A stretch of 64,000 bases of DNA from Favolaschia claudopus (lineage: Eukaryota; Basidiomycota; Agaricomycetes; Agaricales; Mycenaceae): assembly GCA_037176885.1 (NCBI GenBank), contig JAWWNJ010000207.1:186001-250000 (forward strand), in the 5' to 3' direction. The position numbers and the translations under genes are program-made. Shown piece after piece: positions 20,616 to 32,177 of this stretch (position 1 is its first letter; the number at the start of each line of letters is the position of its first letter). A model generated the notes under the pieces. The model was not told the DNA's origin and did not search any database. It saw only the letters and a list, made by a program, of their open reading frames with translations.

Positions 20616-21735
20616 CCCAGTCAAAACCGGTCATGCTGGCATATGCCCCGATCGGCTGATTTCTGCTGGACTTGCTGAGATCTGCTAGTTTCTGCAGCCT
20701 CGACTTTTTCTTCGCGGAGGGCAATTTAGAAAAACTGTTGTCTGGAGATAAAATAAACAAAACTGTCTCCCATCGTACGATTTTCGGACTTCACAAATTT
20801 TACAAAAGTTTTGAGAACAGGCGGCGAGAACATGATGTCATAGCCGCTGTCGGACTTTGAAATACATCTTCCTTCGCTACCACCACCATGTCCCTTGTCC
20901 CATCCCCACTCTCACTCGAGCGCGCCGCCGCCGGTTCATCTTAGACCTACCGATACCTCTTGGGCATCGCGTAATCAACTCTTCAGCGACACAGGCCCCC
21001 TCAAAATCCGCCCATGGTCCGAGAAGCGAGGCTGGATTTCTCTCGTCCCGCCCTTTCGTTTTCGTCCCCACGGATCCCGCCACCGTGCTATGTGAGTTCT
21101 TTATGCAGGTATGCTTTCCCTGTCGCCACGCCACCTTTGTCACTCACTTTATCTTCGCGTTACGCTCGGTAACCGCTATATGTCTACCCGCTGCATCCAA
21201 CTTCCAGCCCACACGGTCGGTGACGCTTTTCGAGTCTTCAAGCGAGTTCTCGGAGGCTTTATATCCTTCCATTCCATGTCGTGTACTAACTCCTTCCTGC
21301 AATTCGACAGACAATCGGTAGTCTGATGTGCAGACTCGACTGGTGAGTTTTGGATTTTTTTCTGTTTCGCATATCTCAAGGGCGCACTCTCCCTCGTAGG
21401 TAACCGTCGCCAACACATTGCACTATCATCTCCTTGTGGTAACTCGTAAATTTGGATATGGGGCTACTTCGGTATGACTATACAGTATCTTTGTTCCTGT
21501 ATGTGTCCTCATTTCCTCGTAGATCCTCCTGATTTATCGATACAATTGTGCGCCCGCAATAGCAGAGCCAATATCAGCAGACCATAGCAGCTTCAGCAGG
21601 ATCCAGCATCTCCCAGCATAAACCAGCACATTTTTCACGTGCTCCAGTCCGAAAAAGTTGCTGATTTCTGCTGACGACAGGACAGCAGAAATCAGCCAAA
21701 CGGAGCATATGCCAGCATGACCGATTTTGACTGGG
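20616..21735. mobile_element. 1.12 kb TIR element, possibly carrying a captured gene fragment
   Basis: The left end CCCAGTCAAAACCGGTCATG and the complement at the right (CCCAGTCAAAATCGGTCATG) match for more than 50 bp. No clear target duplication is seen. Inside, MSLVPSPLSLERAAA (20889) can be spliced over a ~60 bp intron to TQAPSKSAHGPRSEAG...FVFVPTDPATVLC, an unidentified gene-like stretch. It may be captured host DNA; this is inference. Confidence 0.5.
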
Positions 21736-22990
21736 TTTCATGTCCTGCACTTTGTTTGAGCCCAGAGACCACGTCAATGACTCGAAACACCTTGTTGCAT
21801 TGTTTTCTGCAGCCACTGTACTTACCGACAAAAGAATCCTCCCCATCAGGAGCTACACGAGTGCGGTGCAGGAGAACAGAAAAGCACAAGAGAGTTAGAC
21901 TCAGAGGTCAAGATGGACTTGAGAGTAAGAATATCGTTTTTTGGGACTACTATTTCCGACCGGGATACCGGCCACACGAGGAACCCCCCTTGGCCCCCCC
22001 CAGTCTGACATTACGGCACGCTTTCCCACCACGTGTCAGTCCTTACGTTTGTCAGTCTGACCGCGTCTTAGACGCGTTTTTCGACTTCAAATGGCGTGTC
22101 GCTTGGACTTAGGTTGAGAAGCATATTACTATTGTGGAGCAACAATTTGGTCCACACCTTCACACTGAAAGATATTTTTGTCCCAAAAAGGAAATTTTCG
22201 GTACTTTCATCGAATGTTTTGACATTTGAGGAGACTGAGTTATTCCAAATGGAGCCCTGGGGCATTCCTTGAGGTCAGGATGCTAGAGTGGGATGGTTAT
22301 AATGAATGTTCATTTTGCTTCTCAAGAAGAGCTCAATAAACTGACTTCAAACAATGTCTGTGGTAGTTTTGATGATGTGCTGCTCTGTAGAATTTTGAGA
22401 AGAGTTGAGAAGAGGAGAAGGCGCCAAACACATCTTATTCAGGCTCGGAAACGAGGGAGTCGGCAGGGAAAAAGTACGGTGTACCAAAAAGGAAAATTAA
22501 ACACCTTCACTGCGCGAAAAGATAAAAGAGTGCTAGCGGGTTCGAACCCGTGCGGTCCGCACGCCACCGTAATTAAGAGAAGCACACCACATACCAATCG
22601 ACGAGAGTGACCACAGCCAAGTACGGCAATTGGTACGGTACATCCACCACCAGCTTTCCGCCCATTACTACATTTGGGAAGTATTTCTTTATTTGGAAAT
22701 GTCAGACTGGGGGAGGCGTGGGCGAGTCCACACGAGGCTTCCGGCCACTTGGTATCTACAGGTCGAATGAGGGGCGCTGCTGTCCTTAGACCATCTGTAG
22801 GTAGTAGAAGGGGTGCAGACGAGTGTCCATCCGACTCCAAAACCAAATTATGCTTCTGTCGCCGCCAGCTCACGTCACTCGCCCCTTCCCACGTCACCCG
22901 TGACATATCACGTGATCTCATATTGACCCCCCGCCTCCACAAGGCGTTCGCCAACGACACCCACTTCCAACAGCACGAGCAGATGGGTAG
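21736..22990. other. No gene recognised
   Basis: Several overlapping frames on both strands, none with recognisable motifs. A palindromic GGTTCGAACCC at 22539 is B-box-like but lies in no tRNA fold. Confidence 0.45.
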
Positions 22991-23017
22991 ATAGGGGAGT
23001 AAAACTCCATCTGGTTC

Positions 23018-23758
23018 ATGAGTGCATTGAACTGTTGTTGGATTGCGAAATATCGCAACGGAGACATCCGTCTTACACTCGCGAGAGTTGAAGAGGTAGA
23101 GCTCCTTCGGGAATACCTCAACGACTGGCTGCCCGCATTCTCCAGTCTGCTCCAATTTCGTTTCCCCTCCTGCGCTGTTGTCATGCATCGTGTCCCCACT
23201 GGCTTCAATGTCGGTAATGGCACTTTGGATGCGAGCAATGACTCGTGGGAGAACGATATTCTGGAGCTAGCAGACGCGAATGAAGTCGACCACTAGAGTC
23301 TGGTCCGAGTTCACTGGATCGGACGCCGTTCCAGTGAGCAGGTTCGAAAGACCAAGAAATTCTCATTGGTTCTGCACTTCAATGATCTGGATGTGGCAAA
23401 CTATTTTATTACGAATAAGCTTGCTCTTCACGGTCACCTCCATCGTACCGAGAAGTATTGCCCACAGCCCATGCAGTGCTTTAACTGTTACCGTTTTGGA
23501 CATATAGCTGCGCAGTGCAAACGACCTTCTGTTTGCGGCACCTGCGCTTCCGACCACCCCACTTCGAACTGCCACTGTCCTCACAAGACTCCCTGTCGTG
23601 CCAATTCCTCTGGATGCACCCATATCGTGCTCAAATGCGCCCTCCGGGGATGCGGTGGGCAGCACCGATCCACTGATCCTGCATGTCCCGTCCAGTCGAT
23701 TCTTCGACGCATCGCGGCCGAGCACCATGCATCGGGGCCGTTTTTCTCCACAGATTAA
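23018..23758 (+). pseudogene. LINE ORF1 (Gag-like) with CCHC zinc knuckles
   Basis: The frame runs from 23018 (NGDIRLTLARVEEVELLREY) through one in-frame TAG (23294-23296) to the zinc knuckles CFNCYRFGHIAAQC and CGTCASDHPTSNC. It then reaches a third, disturbed Cys/His motif (CALRGCGGQHRSTDPAC) and ends at 23758. Such tandem knuckles after a coiled N-terminal region are typical of ORF1 of Tad/L1-like non-LTR retrotransposons, where ORF1 binds the RNA. The stop and the broken third knuckle show decay. Upstream, residues before 23018 are out of frame. ORF2 does not follow. Confidence 0.7.
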
Positions 23759-24289
23759 TTCCCCTAATGCCAATCCCTGCCCCTTCCTCTTGCTGCCACA
23801 CCCCTCACGTATTCACAAATTCCCTGCTCTCCCTCACCCCCGGGATTACTCCTACTGAACCCATGAAAACCACTCCCACCCATATAAATGCAATCAATAG
23901 TAGAATCTCATGTGGTGCATCTGCCGGCGTAAACAAAGTTGAAACAACCAACAAACAACCAAGGCCATTGCCGGCGGCGAGAGGACTTTCAACACAATTC
24001 CGTTTGTGATTTGGATGCTCAGATAGTGGGGTGCCTACATGCAAAGGAAGCGTTAACCTACCCACGCCGCAAACTGTCACGCATCTGTGACACAACGCGA
24101 CATGCTCCGCCAAAGTTTTTTCCTTGCTCGCTCTTCGTGGACCTGCCGCTCGGTGAAAACGGCAATTTTCCTGTGAGTTTCGCTGGAGCAGCTCCAAAAT
24201 TCCGAGTCTCTGATCGGTTTTCTAACCTCCTTTGTATCATTTGTGAATGAGATTCTTTTGTTTGTGTTATTTGATCATTGGGTCCGGGT
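23759..24289. other. No gene recognised
   Basis: Mixed-composition DNA between the LINE ORF1 and a GC-rich repeat. No supported frame. Confidence 0.45.
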
Positions 24290-24375
24290 TGCGGGCGCCG
24301 GCCCGGACGGCTGGGGTTTTCCACCCCAGACCCCGACCGCTGCGCGGGGCTTTCCGCTCGCCGCGGAGGCCCACT
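24290..24375. repeat. GC-rich repeat related to family G
   Basis: CGGGCGCCGGCCCGGACGGC, then GGGGTTTTCCACCCCAGACC and CGCTCGCCGCGGAGG. The composition and word order resemble family G but are more diverged. Confidence 0.35.
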
Positions 24376-24519
24376 GCTCACGCATCGACTTGTGAAAAGT
24401 AGGAGGAGAGGGAAGGGGTGAGACCAGTATGCTGGCTCGACTCAGACACAGATGGACGCAGAGGACAAGAAGCGACGAGTATATTGATACGCGAGAGTAC
24501 ATCAATACGCAAGCACGCC

Positions 24520-25062
24520 GAAACAAAGTACGTATTCTCACACGACTACGCGACATTCACTCCAGTCGTCAAACTCGAAACTCTCCGAACGCGTACCTCA
24601 ATGCAGAACTCAAAGAAAAGCTCTACATGGACTTGCCGCCTCACTAAGAGAAATTCCGCGCTCTACCTCCCAAAATTCAGGCGCTCCGCGATGCTGGCCG
24701 CCGAATCGTCGTTCGTCTTAATAAGAGCATCTACGGCACGAAGCAAGGCGCCTACAAATGGTACCAGCTTCCAAAAGAAGTCTTCACGTCTCTCGGCTAC
24801 ACAATCTGCTCTGCGGACGAAGCGATGTTATATAAGTTTTGTGAAGAACACTCCACCATCGTCGCATCGGCCGTGGACGACTTCACCATCATCGCCGACA
24901 CGCTCGAGGCCGTTGAGCTGATTAAAAAGCCGCTCAGCCAGCATTTCGAGCTCGTTGATCTTGGAGAGATCAACTGGCTTCTTGGCTTCAATATCTCGCG
25001 GGATCTCAAAGCGAAGAACACATTCATCCCTTACATACTCGAGTCCACTCGCTGGGGGGGAG
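24520..25062 (+). pseudogene. Copia reverse transcriptase fragment
   Basis: Spread over two frames it reads DYATFTPVVKLETLR, NAYLNAELKEKLYMDLPP, RLNKSIYGTKQGAYKWYQL and the catalytic SAVDDFTIIAD, then VDLGEINWLLGFNISRDL. This is the central part of a Ty1/copia-type reverse transcriptase (RVT_2), which copies the element RNA. The Asp-Asp pair is present. There is a frame change near 24560, an in-frame stop near 24646, and the RNase H domain is absent. The sequence ends in the purine-rich GGGGGGGAG directly before an LTR start, so a large internal deletion probably joined the polymerase to the 3' end. Confidence 0.8.
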
Positions 25063-25262
25063 TGTTAGCGGTAATTATTTACTTTCCAGCATACTGTACT
25101 CTCGTAATCATCATGTGCGTTTGCAATAGAACCACCTTGTTCCTGGACAAACGTAAGTAGGCTCGATACCAGCCGTTATAGTGGTAATGACGAGCAAGCA
25201 GGTATTACTCGAGTACTTACTATGTATAACGGCTGGAAGCACTTAGCCGTAATTAAACTAAC
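25063..25262 (+). mobile_element. Putative Copia 3' LTR
   Basis: Follows the polypurine tract GGGGGGGAG and starts TGTTAGCGG. A plausible end is AATTAAACTAACG at about 25262. No second LTR copy is in the window, so the right edge is a guess. Confidence 0.45.
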
Positions 25263-25351
25263 GATGGAAATTTCAAACTCCGACTATACTTTTTCAGGAA
25301 GTATCTCCGGGGCTGAAAGCGACCTGGATTCATGTTTGCCCATAGATATTA

Positions 25352-25440
25352 GAGACTTTGCGCAGAGCCACCGGTAGCCACCCAGTGGCTTTCACGGCAT
25401 GCGCTGTGGAGCGGCTACGGCATATGGTGGCTCGTTTGGT
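25352..25440. mobile_element. MITE family GAGACTTTGCGGTAGCCAC, one-ended copy 3
   Basis: TTAGAGACTTTGCGCAGAGC CACC after a TA; inner words GTGGCTTT and GGTGGCTCG resemble the family. The right end is not found. Confidence 0.45.
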
Positions 25441-25878
25441 GGCTCGTCGCCCGCGTTACAGGTGGGGCTTCAAGTATCTACATGGTACCTCTGTGACTAT
25501 ACCTCAATGTAGTGAGGTGTCGTGGTTAGGTTACCAGTTTCCCGCTTTATTTGGTGCGTTTTTGGCCGGTTCTTGCAAAACCGACGGTTGGCGTGGAACC
25601 TTGGTGTGCTTCCTGGTGGAGTGGGCGGGGGAAGGCGGTGGCGATGAGGGACGGCGATCACGCCCGCAGAGGATCTCGTATGGATGCTGCCAAGATGGAA
25701 TCGAGCTACAACTACAAACAACCCGGCTATCTACGGCCAACTACTGATCTCTCCCACAGCACCGCTCCTCGATCGCCCCCGTCACCACCACCACATGCAC
25801 CCACCACCTCTATGGCGGCGTCCTCGCCGCCACACACCGACGACTACACCTCTAAGCCTCCAGACTATCCCCACACCC

Positions 25879-26652
25879 CTACTCCAAGGCCATCCCAACC
25901 TCTTTCGCGCGCTCCGCCTCTACTTCCGCCGTCTCAATCACCGCCTCTGCCGCTACCACCGTCCTCATCCGCTCCTCATGACCCCTCTGTTCTGCCTCTA
26001 GCTTGCTCCCTCGCTTTGGCACGAACGCTCGCAGTCTCCGGCCGCTATGTAGTCCGTCGATAGCCTCGCCCTGTAACGTCTCCAGTTTGTATGAATGCAG
26101 AACCCGCTTTCGCACTCGATACGGCGTGGACCAGTACCACAGCAGCTTGCGCAACGACCTGAATGTATAATCCCACGGACTGTTCGCCACCTGAACCAGC
26201 TGGCCTTCTCGGAATGTCACTGCCCCCGCCTTCGACGCCAATACCTTCCGATCAAACGCTGCTTTCCGCCCGGTCGCGTACTTGATTCGCGCTGCGTACC
26301 CGTCGAGCTGCTGCTGCGCCACGTAGGCCATGTGAGTCTCTGCGTCTTGTGTCGTTGGCGCCTGGACCGTCTCGTCGATAAGTGTCTTTGGTGTGTTCAC
26401 AACCTGCCCCAACAGCAGCTCCTTCGGTCGGAAACCTACGGAAGGGAGAATTCGTTTGTTCATGATGGAAATTGCGTCGTTCAGATGGCTTGGCCAGTTC
26501 CTCGGCAACTGTACTACATGCCTCCCAGGTACTATCCACCAGAGAGTAAAACTGAGAGCGCTAGACGCCTTCCTTTCGCGAGCCAGGATACCGATACCGA
26601 TTACGTATACCATTCTCCCTTGTATAAGTAGATCCTCACTGGCATTGTCCAA
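25879..26652 (-). pseudogene. Gypsy Pol C-terminus (end of integrase and tail)
   Basis: Open for 257 codons. It carries WPSHLNDAISIMNKRILPSV, GFRPKELLLGQVVNTPKT, AYVAQQQLDGYAARI, the tail motif GQLVQVANSPWDYTF, then PYRVRKRVLHSYKLETLQG and RRLRAFVPKRG. This is the C-terminal region of integrase plus the downstream tail of Ty3/gypsy polyproteins of basidiomycetes, which directs cDNA integration. The DDE core and everything before it are missing, and no LTR is recognised beside it. The frame itself has no internal stop, suggesting a rather recent truncation. Confidence 0.75.
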
Positions 26653-26805
26653 GGAGGGGAGTTGTTGCTACGCCGTCATCTGAGGCCAGCATTGCCAAAA
26701 ATTCTCATCCTCTGCAAAACAGGGGTATAAGTACAGAGCATCATCCGAATCCAGCGGTCAAACAGGGAAGATATGGTGATCGCCAGTGGGAAGACATACC
26801 AATCT

Positions 26806-27408
26806 AGTCTCGTAACAAGACTTTATATACTCTTTTGAAAATAGTCGTTCAAACGTATATAAAGTCTTGGATTTGTCGGGGGGTCACGCTGAGGAGCGAC
26901 ATCCATCAATGATGAACACGCCGGCATGATGACGGCTTCCCGTTTTGGAAGAATCCACTTAAAAAGGAAGTACGTCCGAGACGCGCTCGCCACCGCTCAC
27001 TTTGCAACTAACTCGCGTCCCCTCGCGTTATTCGTTGTTACCGTATCTGAGGGGAATCAATCATTGAGTCTGACACACCTTCGCCGCAGTTGGATGAATT
27101 TGCAGTTGTGCATGAAAGCTACGGTACTCCATCCATTGCACTGAACTTGGCATTGAATTGTGAGGGTATGAGGTCGTTTGAACAAGTGATGTTGATTCCA
27201 TAATTGAGTTTCATGTGTGGGCTAGGGTAGTAGAAGCAATAGAGAGTCCATAGAGCGAGCTACACAAGACGCAACTAGTACTCTGAAAGTACGGAGGTAC
27301 TTCCTTATTGAGCGGATATTGCCCAAACGGGAAGCCGTCATCACGGCGAACGCTCAGATCATTGATCGCTGTCGCTCCTCAGCGGGGGGGTAACAAGTCC
27401 ATGACTAA
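26806..27408. mobile_element. ~600 bp TIR element between 12 bp direct repeats
   Basis: ATACCAATCTAG stands at 26794-26805 and again at 27409-27420. Inside, CGCTGAGGAGCGACA (26887) and its complement (to 27384) start inverted arms that also share GATGACGGCTTCCCGTTT. The 26815-26880 segment recurs inverted at 34030-34110. The direct repeat may be a long target duplication; the mismatch between its position and the arm ends leaves this open. Confidence 0.45.
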
Positions 27409-27420
27409 TACCAATCTAGC

Positions 27421-28096
27421 TATGCCCCATATAATACCTCAATCAACATCTTCACTCTTGACCCCCATCCCGTGTGGCTTGAGGCACTTTTTGTGCTTCT
27501 GTCACAATCTGTGCCTGCACCTCTGATGCTCCGGTCCTAGCAAGGGGTAAAAATACAAAATTTTTCGTAAGTGACACTGTCCCAAGGCCTCCTTACGAAA
27601 GGGGCATGGTGAATATGCCGCAAGTGCCGCTGCAGTGCCGCTATGCACCGCCAACCGCCGCAGCGCTTCGCAACGAAAAGTGCCGCCACCACCGCCTACT
27701 GCCGCGGGACTGGCGGCAATTTCCGTCACGATTTGTCACGCTGCCGCCGTCTTCAACCAACCGCCGCCAGCAAAAATTCTCGGGACAAATTGGGTGGTAA
27801 CATTAAGCACCGTCGTCGAGGGCAGCGCCACTGAGTCCACATACCATAGCATATGCATATTGATGCGAACCGTGCGAACCTGCCTAGACATTAAGTATAC
27901 TACGTAACCAAACGGCGGTTCTTCAATCAGAAAAAATTGAAGGTTTGGGGTCAACTTCTAGGCACCCATTTGCAGCAATCTCTTATGATCATATCAGTGG
28001 CAGTGTGTCAATTCATTGACATTTAACCAGCGAATACGGGTAAGGAGTCCATACACTGTTCGGATGCAAATTCACGCAGTAGCGGCCATTGCAGTC
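27421..28096. other. No gene recognised
   Basis: Includes a CCGCC-rich stretch (27630-27770) that produces overlapping frames in three registers. No supported gene. Confidence 0.45.
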
Positions 28097-28099
28097 AAT

Positions 28100-28626
28100 C
28101 ACTGCATTCCGGGCCTTGGTAGCCGAAGTCAGTTTACGTCAGGCTACGTTCGGCTGCCTCGGGCTACGCCGTAGCCGAGCTTCGCCGACGCCGAGTCGAC
28201 GAAATTTCACCTACGTCAGCCTACCTCCGTTATACGTCCGTCTACTTGAAGCTCGTATTTTGCGCTTTAATCACACAGACACCTCTCTTCATCTCTCATA
28301 TTCTTGAACTACAGCCCTCAACTATCAATTTCTAACACCCCCAGGCCTTCTCCAGCAAAATTTGAACGAAATTACGCGCTCGTTCCAAATATAGTCGAGA
28401 TATTGATGAAGTTGACGTTAATCGGCCAAATCGGACCTGCCAACCGGAAATTTCCACTTTCTGCTTCACAACGTGGACCTGGGGGCCCTAGTACACCATT
28501 TCAAGGCCAAAGAAGCGCAGAAAGAATAGCACAACGGCGCAGAGAGGGTGATTATACTGTAATTTCGTCTACCTCCGTCTCCATGAGTAGACGAAGTCTT
28601 CGTCTACGACCCCTCGGAATGCAGTG
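28100..28626. mobile_element. 527 bp CACTA-type MITE
   Basis: Starts CACTGCATTCCG and ends CGGAATGCAGTG, with AAT at 28097-28099 and 28627-28629. Subterminal GTAGCCGA, GGCTACG and GTAGACGAAG motifs repeat near both ends. CACT(A/G) ends, a 3 bp duplication and subterminal repeats are the marks of CACTA/EnSpm elements. No transposase is inside. Confidence 0.75.
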
Positions 28627-28941
28627 AATGGCCGTGTACATGCTTGAATTAGCGACCTTGTAGGCACAGGGGTAGATTCACATAAGAGTGGAGAGACAGG
28701 GCACGAAGCAAAGACACGGCGGAAGGTTGCCGAATGTCCAGAGCCTAAGAAGATACTTTCTGCGCGATCGGCCAGCGGCCGCGCTCGAAAGTCGAGTCTT
28801 GGTTTCTAAAGTGACCAGTGTAGACACTGATTAGTTCTGTGTTGCCCAGAAGTTGCCATCCCAGATCTGAGGCCGTGAGACGCCAGGATCGACCAGCAGG
28901 ATAACAAAGTGCAGCAGTGCGGTAGAGTGCGGTCGACGTGG

Positions 28942-29003
28942 CTAATGGAGTCGATTGTGGTCACATCAATTTTTTAGGGGTGGCATCAGATGGCGCCGCC
29001 ACT
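28942..29003. mobile_element. Fragment of the 127 bp CAGTGGCGGC MITE
   Basis: GCTAATGGAGTCGATTGTGG onward to GGCGCCGCCACTGTA is nearly identical to the right half of the element at 33275-33401. Confidence 0.65.
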
Positions 29004-29192
29004 GTAAGCAAATGAAAACATTTCCGTTACACAAATCTTCTAGCGTTCTTGCCCCGTGGTTAAGTCGGAGGCAGAGTGCGGCGTCTCGCCGGCAAGCAGA
29101 TTTATGCGAATCAGAATCAACTCCGGGATGTTTCCATACAGGCATTTGGAGCCGTAGCTGTGTAGTGAGCGAGATTGCGAGGAGACGTCTGG

Positions 29193-29212
29193 GTATCCGA
29201 GACTAGGCTACA
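29193..29212. mobile_element. Single end of the TCTCGG-ACCCAGACGT family
   Basis: GACGTCTGGGTATCCGAGAC TAGGC is the same terminal sequence and flank seen at 5604-5625. The partner end is absent. Confidence 0.45.
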
Positions 29213-29465
29213 GTATTTCAAAGACGTGATTGATTGGTTCAATTGATTGTAATCTCAATCTGTATTGGCTGCACGATCCTCGCCGCGTCATATGCACCTG
29301 GGACCCCGGTAAGAGTCCAGAGAGCGCAAACGATGCTCTGCTCGTCAGCCTCCAGGCGCTCAAAGCTGAGTGAGCTGATTCGTGCGAGCGCACAGTCACA
29401 TTTTGAATGTTTTCCACAGATCCCAAGCTTGCAGCGGAGATTGCGGGAAAATGCTGCTCATGTGA

Positions 29466-30260
29466 TCAAATGAACAGCGGGGGAGACGCAGAGAACGTAC
29501 CAACCAAACGCTTCAAGCTGACAGCTTTGGGGCGGGGAACCGGTCCGTTTGTGTGTGAACTAGACCTTGTGATTGTTCCCGGCAGCGCACAAGATGCCGA
29601 AGCAGTAACATCTGCTTGATGCATGGGAGGGGATGTCCTGTAGATACATAAGGAAGGGATGATTTCCAGTTGAAGCTCATACTCGCTCCCAGCTTCACAG
29701 TCACCTTGCTGCGTTGGCTCAGTGGATGTGCCTGATGATGAACAAATATCGGGATAAATGGGTGCTGCCACCTCTGGCGTTCCATTATCAAGATATTTGG
29801 CAATTCACGGAGACTCCGCATGTCGCGCACCAATGTAGGGAGGTAGGGAGTCTGGCTTTCTATATGGAGGTGGGGCTTCCTCCTCCGCAGGTATGTCGTA
29901 TCTTCGCTCTCCAGGTAGCACAAGGTTTCCCTCGAAAGAAACTCCTCATCGCATCCTGAGCGCTAGAGGAAACACTCACCGACTTGATTCTCGTTATGGT
30001 GACAAGAGCACAAAAAACACCCAACTTGGTTGATACGGTTTCGAAGGCAGTCATTGTGCCCAACAGCCAAGTGGCGAGCAAGGTGGCAAGCGTTCGCAGA
30101 TTGTTCGCAGACGAAGCCTTCCGGTCCCTTCTTCAGTCGGGAAGTTCCGTCTGACGGCACCATACGACCTGTTACGGTACAAAGGGTTTTGATCTTCCTT
30201 CCTCTTCGATTTGTATTGTCGGTTGTTGACGATTCTGTCAACGGCGTTGGGCGGCTTCAC
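29466..30260 (-). CDS. Hypothetical protein with PPPY motif, uncertain model
   Basis: The best-supported part reads, from about 29935 leftwards, VSFEGNLVLPGERRYDIPAE, then EEEAPPPYRKPDSLPPYIGA, an in-frame TGA (or a very short intron), then TPEVAAPIYPDICSSSGTST and a tail that stops at 29466. The FEGNLVLP plus PPPY/LPPY arrangement is reminiscent of arrestin-like adaptor C-termini that bind Rsp5-type ligases, but this is only a hint. Upstream, KKGPEGFVCEQ and a CALVTITRIKS stretch lie in other frames, so the 5' exons are not resolved. It could be a decayed gene. Confidence 0.3.
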
Positions 30261-30539
30261 AGGTAGATGTAAGTTGGTTCAAATATGCATTCGAGCATGC
30301 TGAAAGGCTCTCATGCGCTCCCCGAGAAGCCCAAGATGCTCCCTTGGAATATCAGACTCGGCAGGTGGTGGAGCCGAGGTTGCATGAGTAAGCACAGAGT
30401 ATTGTCGCCTGCATTGCAGTTTTAAGTTAAATATGGGACGCAGCTACCGCAGCTATTCGGCAGGGCCAATGAAGAGCTAATAAGTTACCCGAGCTGGATG
30501 AAGCATTTTTGCCTGAGAACCGAGGGCACCGTTTCCTTC

Positions 30540-31030
30540 TATGGATGAATATACATACCCTCCAACTACCGGATGAAGGATGAACCCCCAAACCCACGCC
30601 CGTCCGTATGTGGGAAGCCGGTCTAAATATCGTAATTACGCAGTTGCAGTAGAACCGCAGTCCCATTCACTTCGCCCGGTGTGTTACGCGAGGTTACACG
30701 CGGCGCTCACTTCTACTGAGGAATAGTTGTTACCAAGCTTCCCGACAACTCCCGGATGAAGGATGAATCTGAATGAACCCCAAACCCACGCCCTGTCTGT
30801 CTGTGGGAAGCCGGTCTCCTCAAATATCGCCACTTCGCCCGACGCAAGTTACACGCGGCGCTCACTTCTACTGAGGAATAGTTGTTACCAAGCTTCCCGA
30901 CAACTCCCGGATGAAGGATGAATCTGAATGAACCCCAAACCCACGCCCTGTCTGTCTGTGGGAAGCCGGTCTCCTCAAATATCGCCACTTCGCCCGACGC
31001 AAGTTACACGCGGCGCTCACTTCCAAGAGG
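30540..31030. repeat. 155 bp tandem repeat, two full units plus diverged edges
   Basis: TTACACGCGGCGCTCACTTC recurs at 30694, 30849 and 31004, so the period is 155 bp. The two full units (30694-30848, 30849-31003) look almost identical. A diverged partial unit precedes them (30550-30693). Confidence 0.85.
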
Positions 31031-31297
31031 CGATCTCTGGAATACTCCCTTCCCGGCCAGTTCCTCCCTGCCAAAAATGTCTATGTGGAGTCCACATAGG
31101 AGGGGAAGCTTGCGTAAATCTGTGTAAAGTGTTTAGACGAGTAAACGAACTCCTTCCTCGTGTTCCGCCTTGTGAGGGCTGTTGGCACAATAAAATTCAA
31201 GATTACCATACAATCGCTGCTACGCAATACATAGAATGTTTTTTTTTTGTGCAGTGTCCAGAATATGCAGGTGTGTCTGAATTTTGTGACCAATAAA

Positions 31298-31585
31298 AAT
31301 TCTCAAACCCAAAATCTAGGTCCACCGGTACAAGGTTTCGAAGATGTTGAGCCAGATTGGATCCCCATTGTTCCTAAAACAGCAGAGTGGGAGGCTAATG
31401 GAGTGTCACTCTCTCGAACACAGTTTCCTCTTACACTTGCTTGGGCTATCACAATCCACAAAAGTCAAGCTTAAGGTCTAACCCTGGAAAAAGCAGTAAT
31501 TGATCTGGGCAAAAAAAAAATTGCTCCTGGATTGTCCTTTGTTGCAATTTCTGAAAGGAATAGCATTCCGCTCCCCTTTTCTCCT
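31298..31585 (+). pseudogene. Pif1-type helicase C-terminal scrap
   Basis: Reads WEANGVSLSRTQFPLTLAW, AITIHKSQ, then an in-frame TAA, then GLTLEKAVIDLGKKKIAPGL and SFVAIS. The IHKSQGLTL word with a stop placed in it, followed by the expected ALSR-like end, marks motifs V and VI of a Pif1-type helicase. The source may be a Helitron or a lone Pif1-like mobile gene; it differs from the 6.6-9.2 kb helicase (there KSQGQSVNNI). Nothing upstream of the motif survives. Confidence 0.65.
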
Positions 31586-32177
31586 TGAGCGATTGCAAAA
31601 GCTACACTTAAAATGAGCTGGGACACGCACCGCGGCCGGACATAGCCGTGATGTTATGTCAATGGCTGGCCAACGGTTCCGGAAGCTCCGCGGTCCGAAC
31701 ACGAATGATTTCTTTCGTTCTCAATCTATACTGCACCAAACAACGACATGTATTGTACTAGGACTCGACGGCGGTGTTTCCCGCACATTGATCCGCCGCT
31801 TTTCGAATTTCTTTTCACAAATAAGACCGTTGCTCTCTCGTCATCTCTCACTCAAGCGGCGACAATCAGCATGGGCCTCTCACGTCTTGTCTTTCGGACA
31901 TCCCGGCGTGTCCCACAAGATGTGGCCTTGGATTTCCATGGGACACACTGTGCAAAGTATTCATCATGAAATTCATGCAGATTGTTATGAAATTCAGGTT
32001 TCATGATGTTTTGTCATGAACGACGTTATGAATTTCAAGACGGCTTTCATGATGTTCAGAAAATTGCTTTTGTGACAATATGGATTCATGACAAAACATC
32101 ATGAATTTTCGTCATGAAACAACTACTCATTTTTTTTTTTTGTTTTTTTGCTAAGTCCACCAGATGTTGAGTGCATA

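Noticed and set aside
22439..23188. 249-codon minus-strand ORF
   Set aside because: It lies opposite the LINE ORF1 remnant and shows no motif; best explained as a shadow frame.
27600..27830. Ala/Pro/Arg-rich small genes
   Set aside because: All three frames are open in a CCGCC-rich stretch, which points to composition rather than coding.
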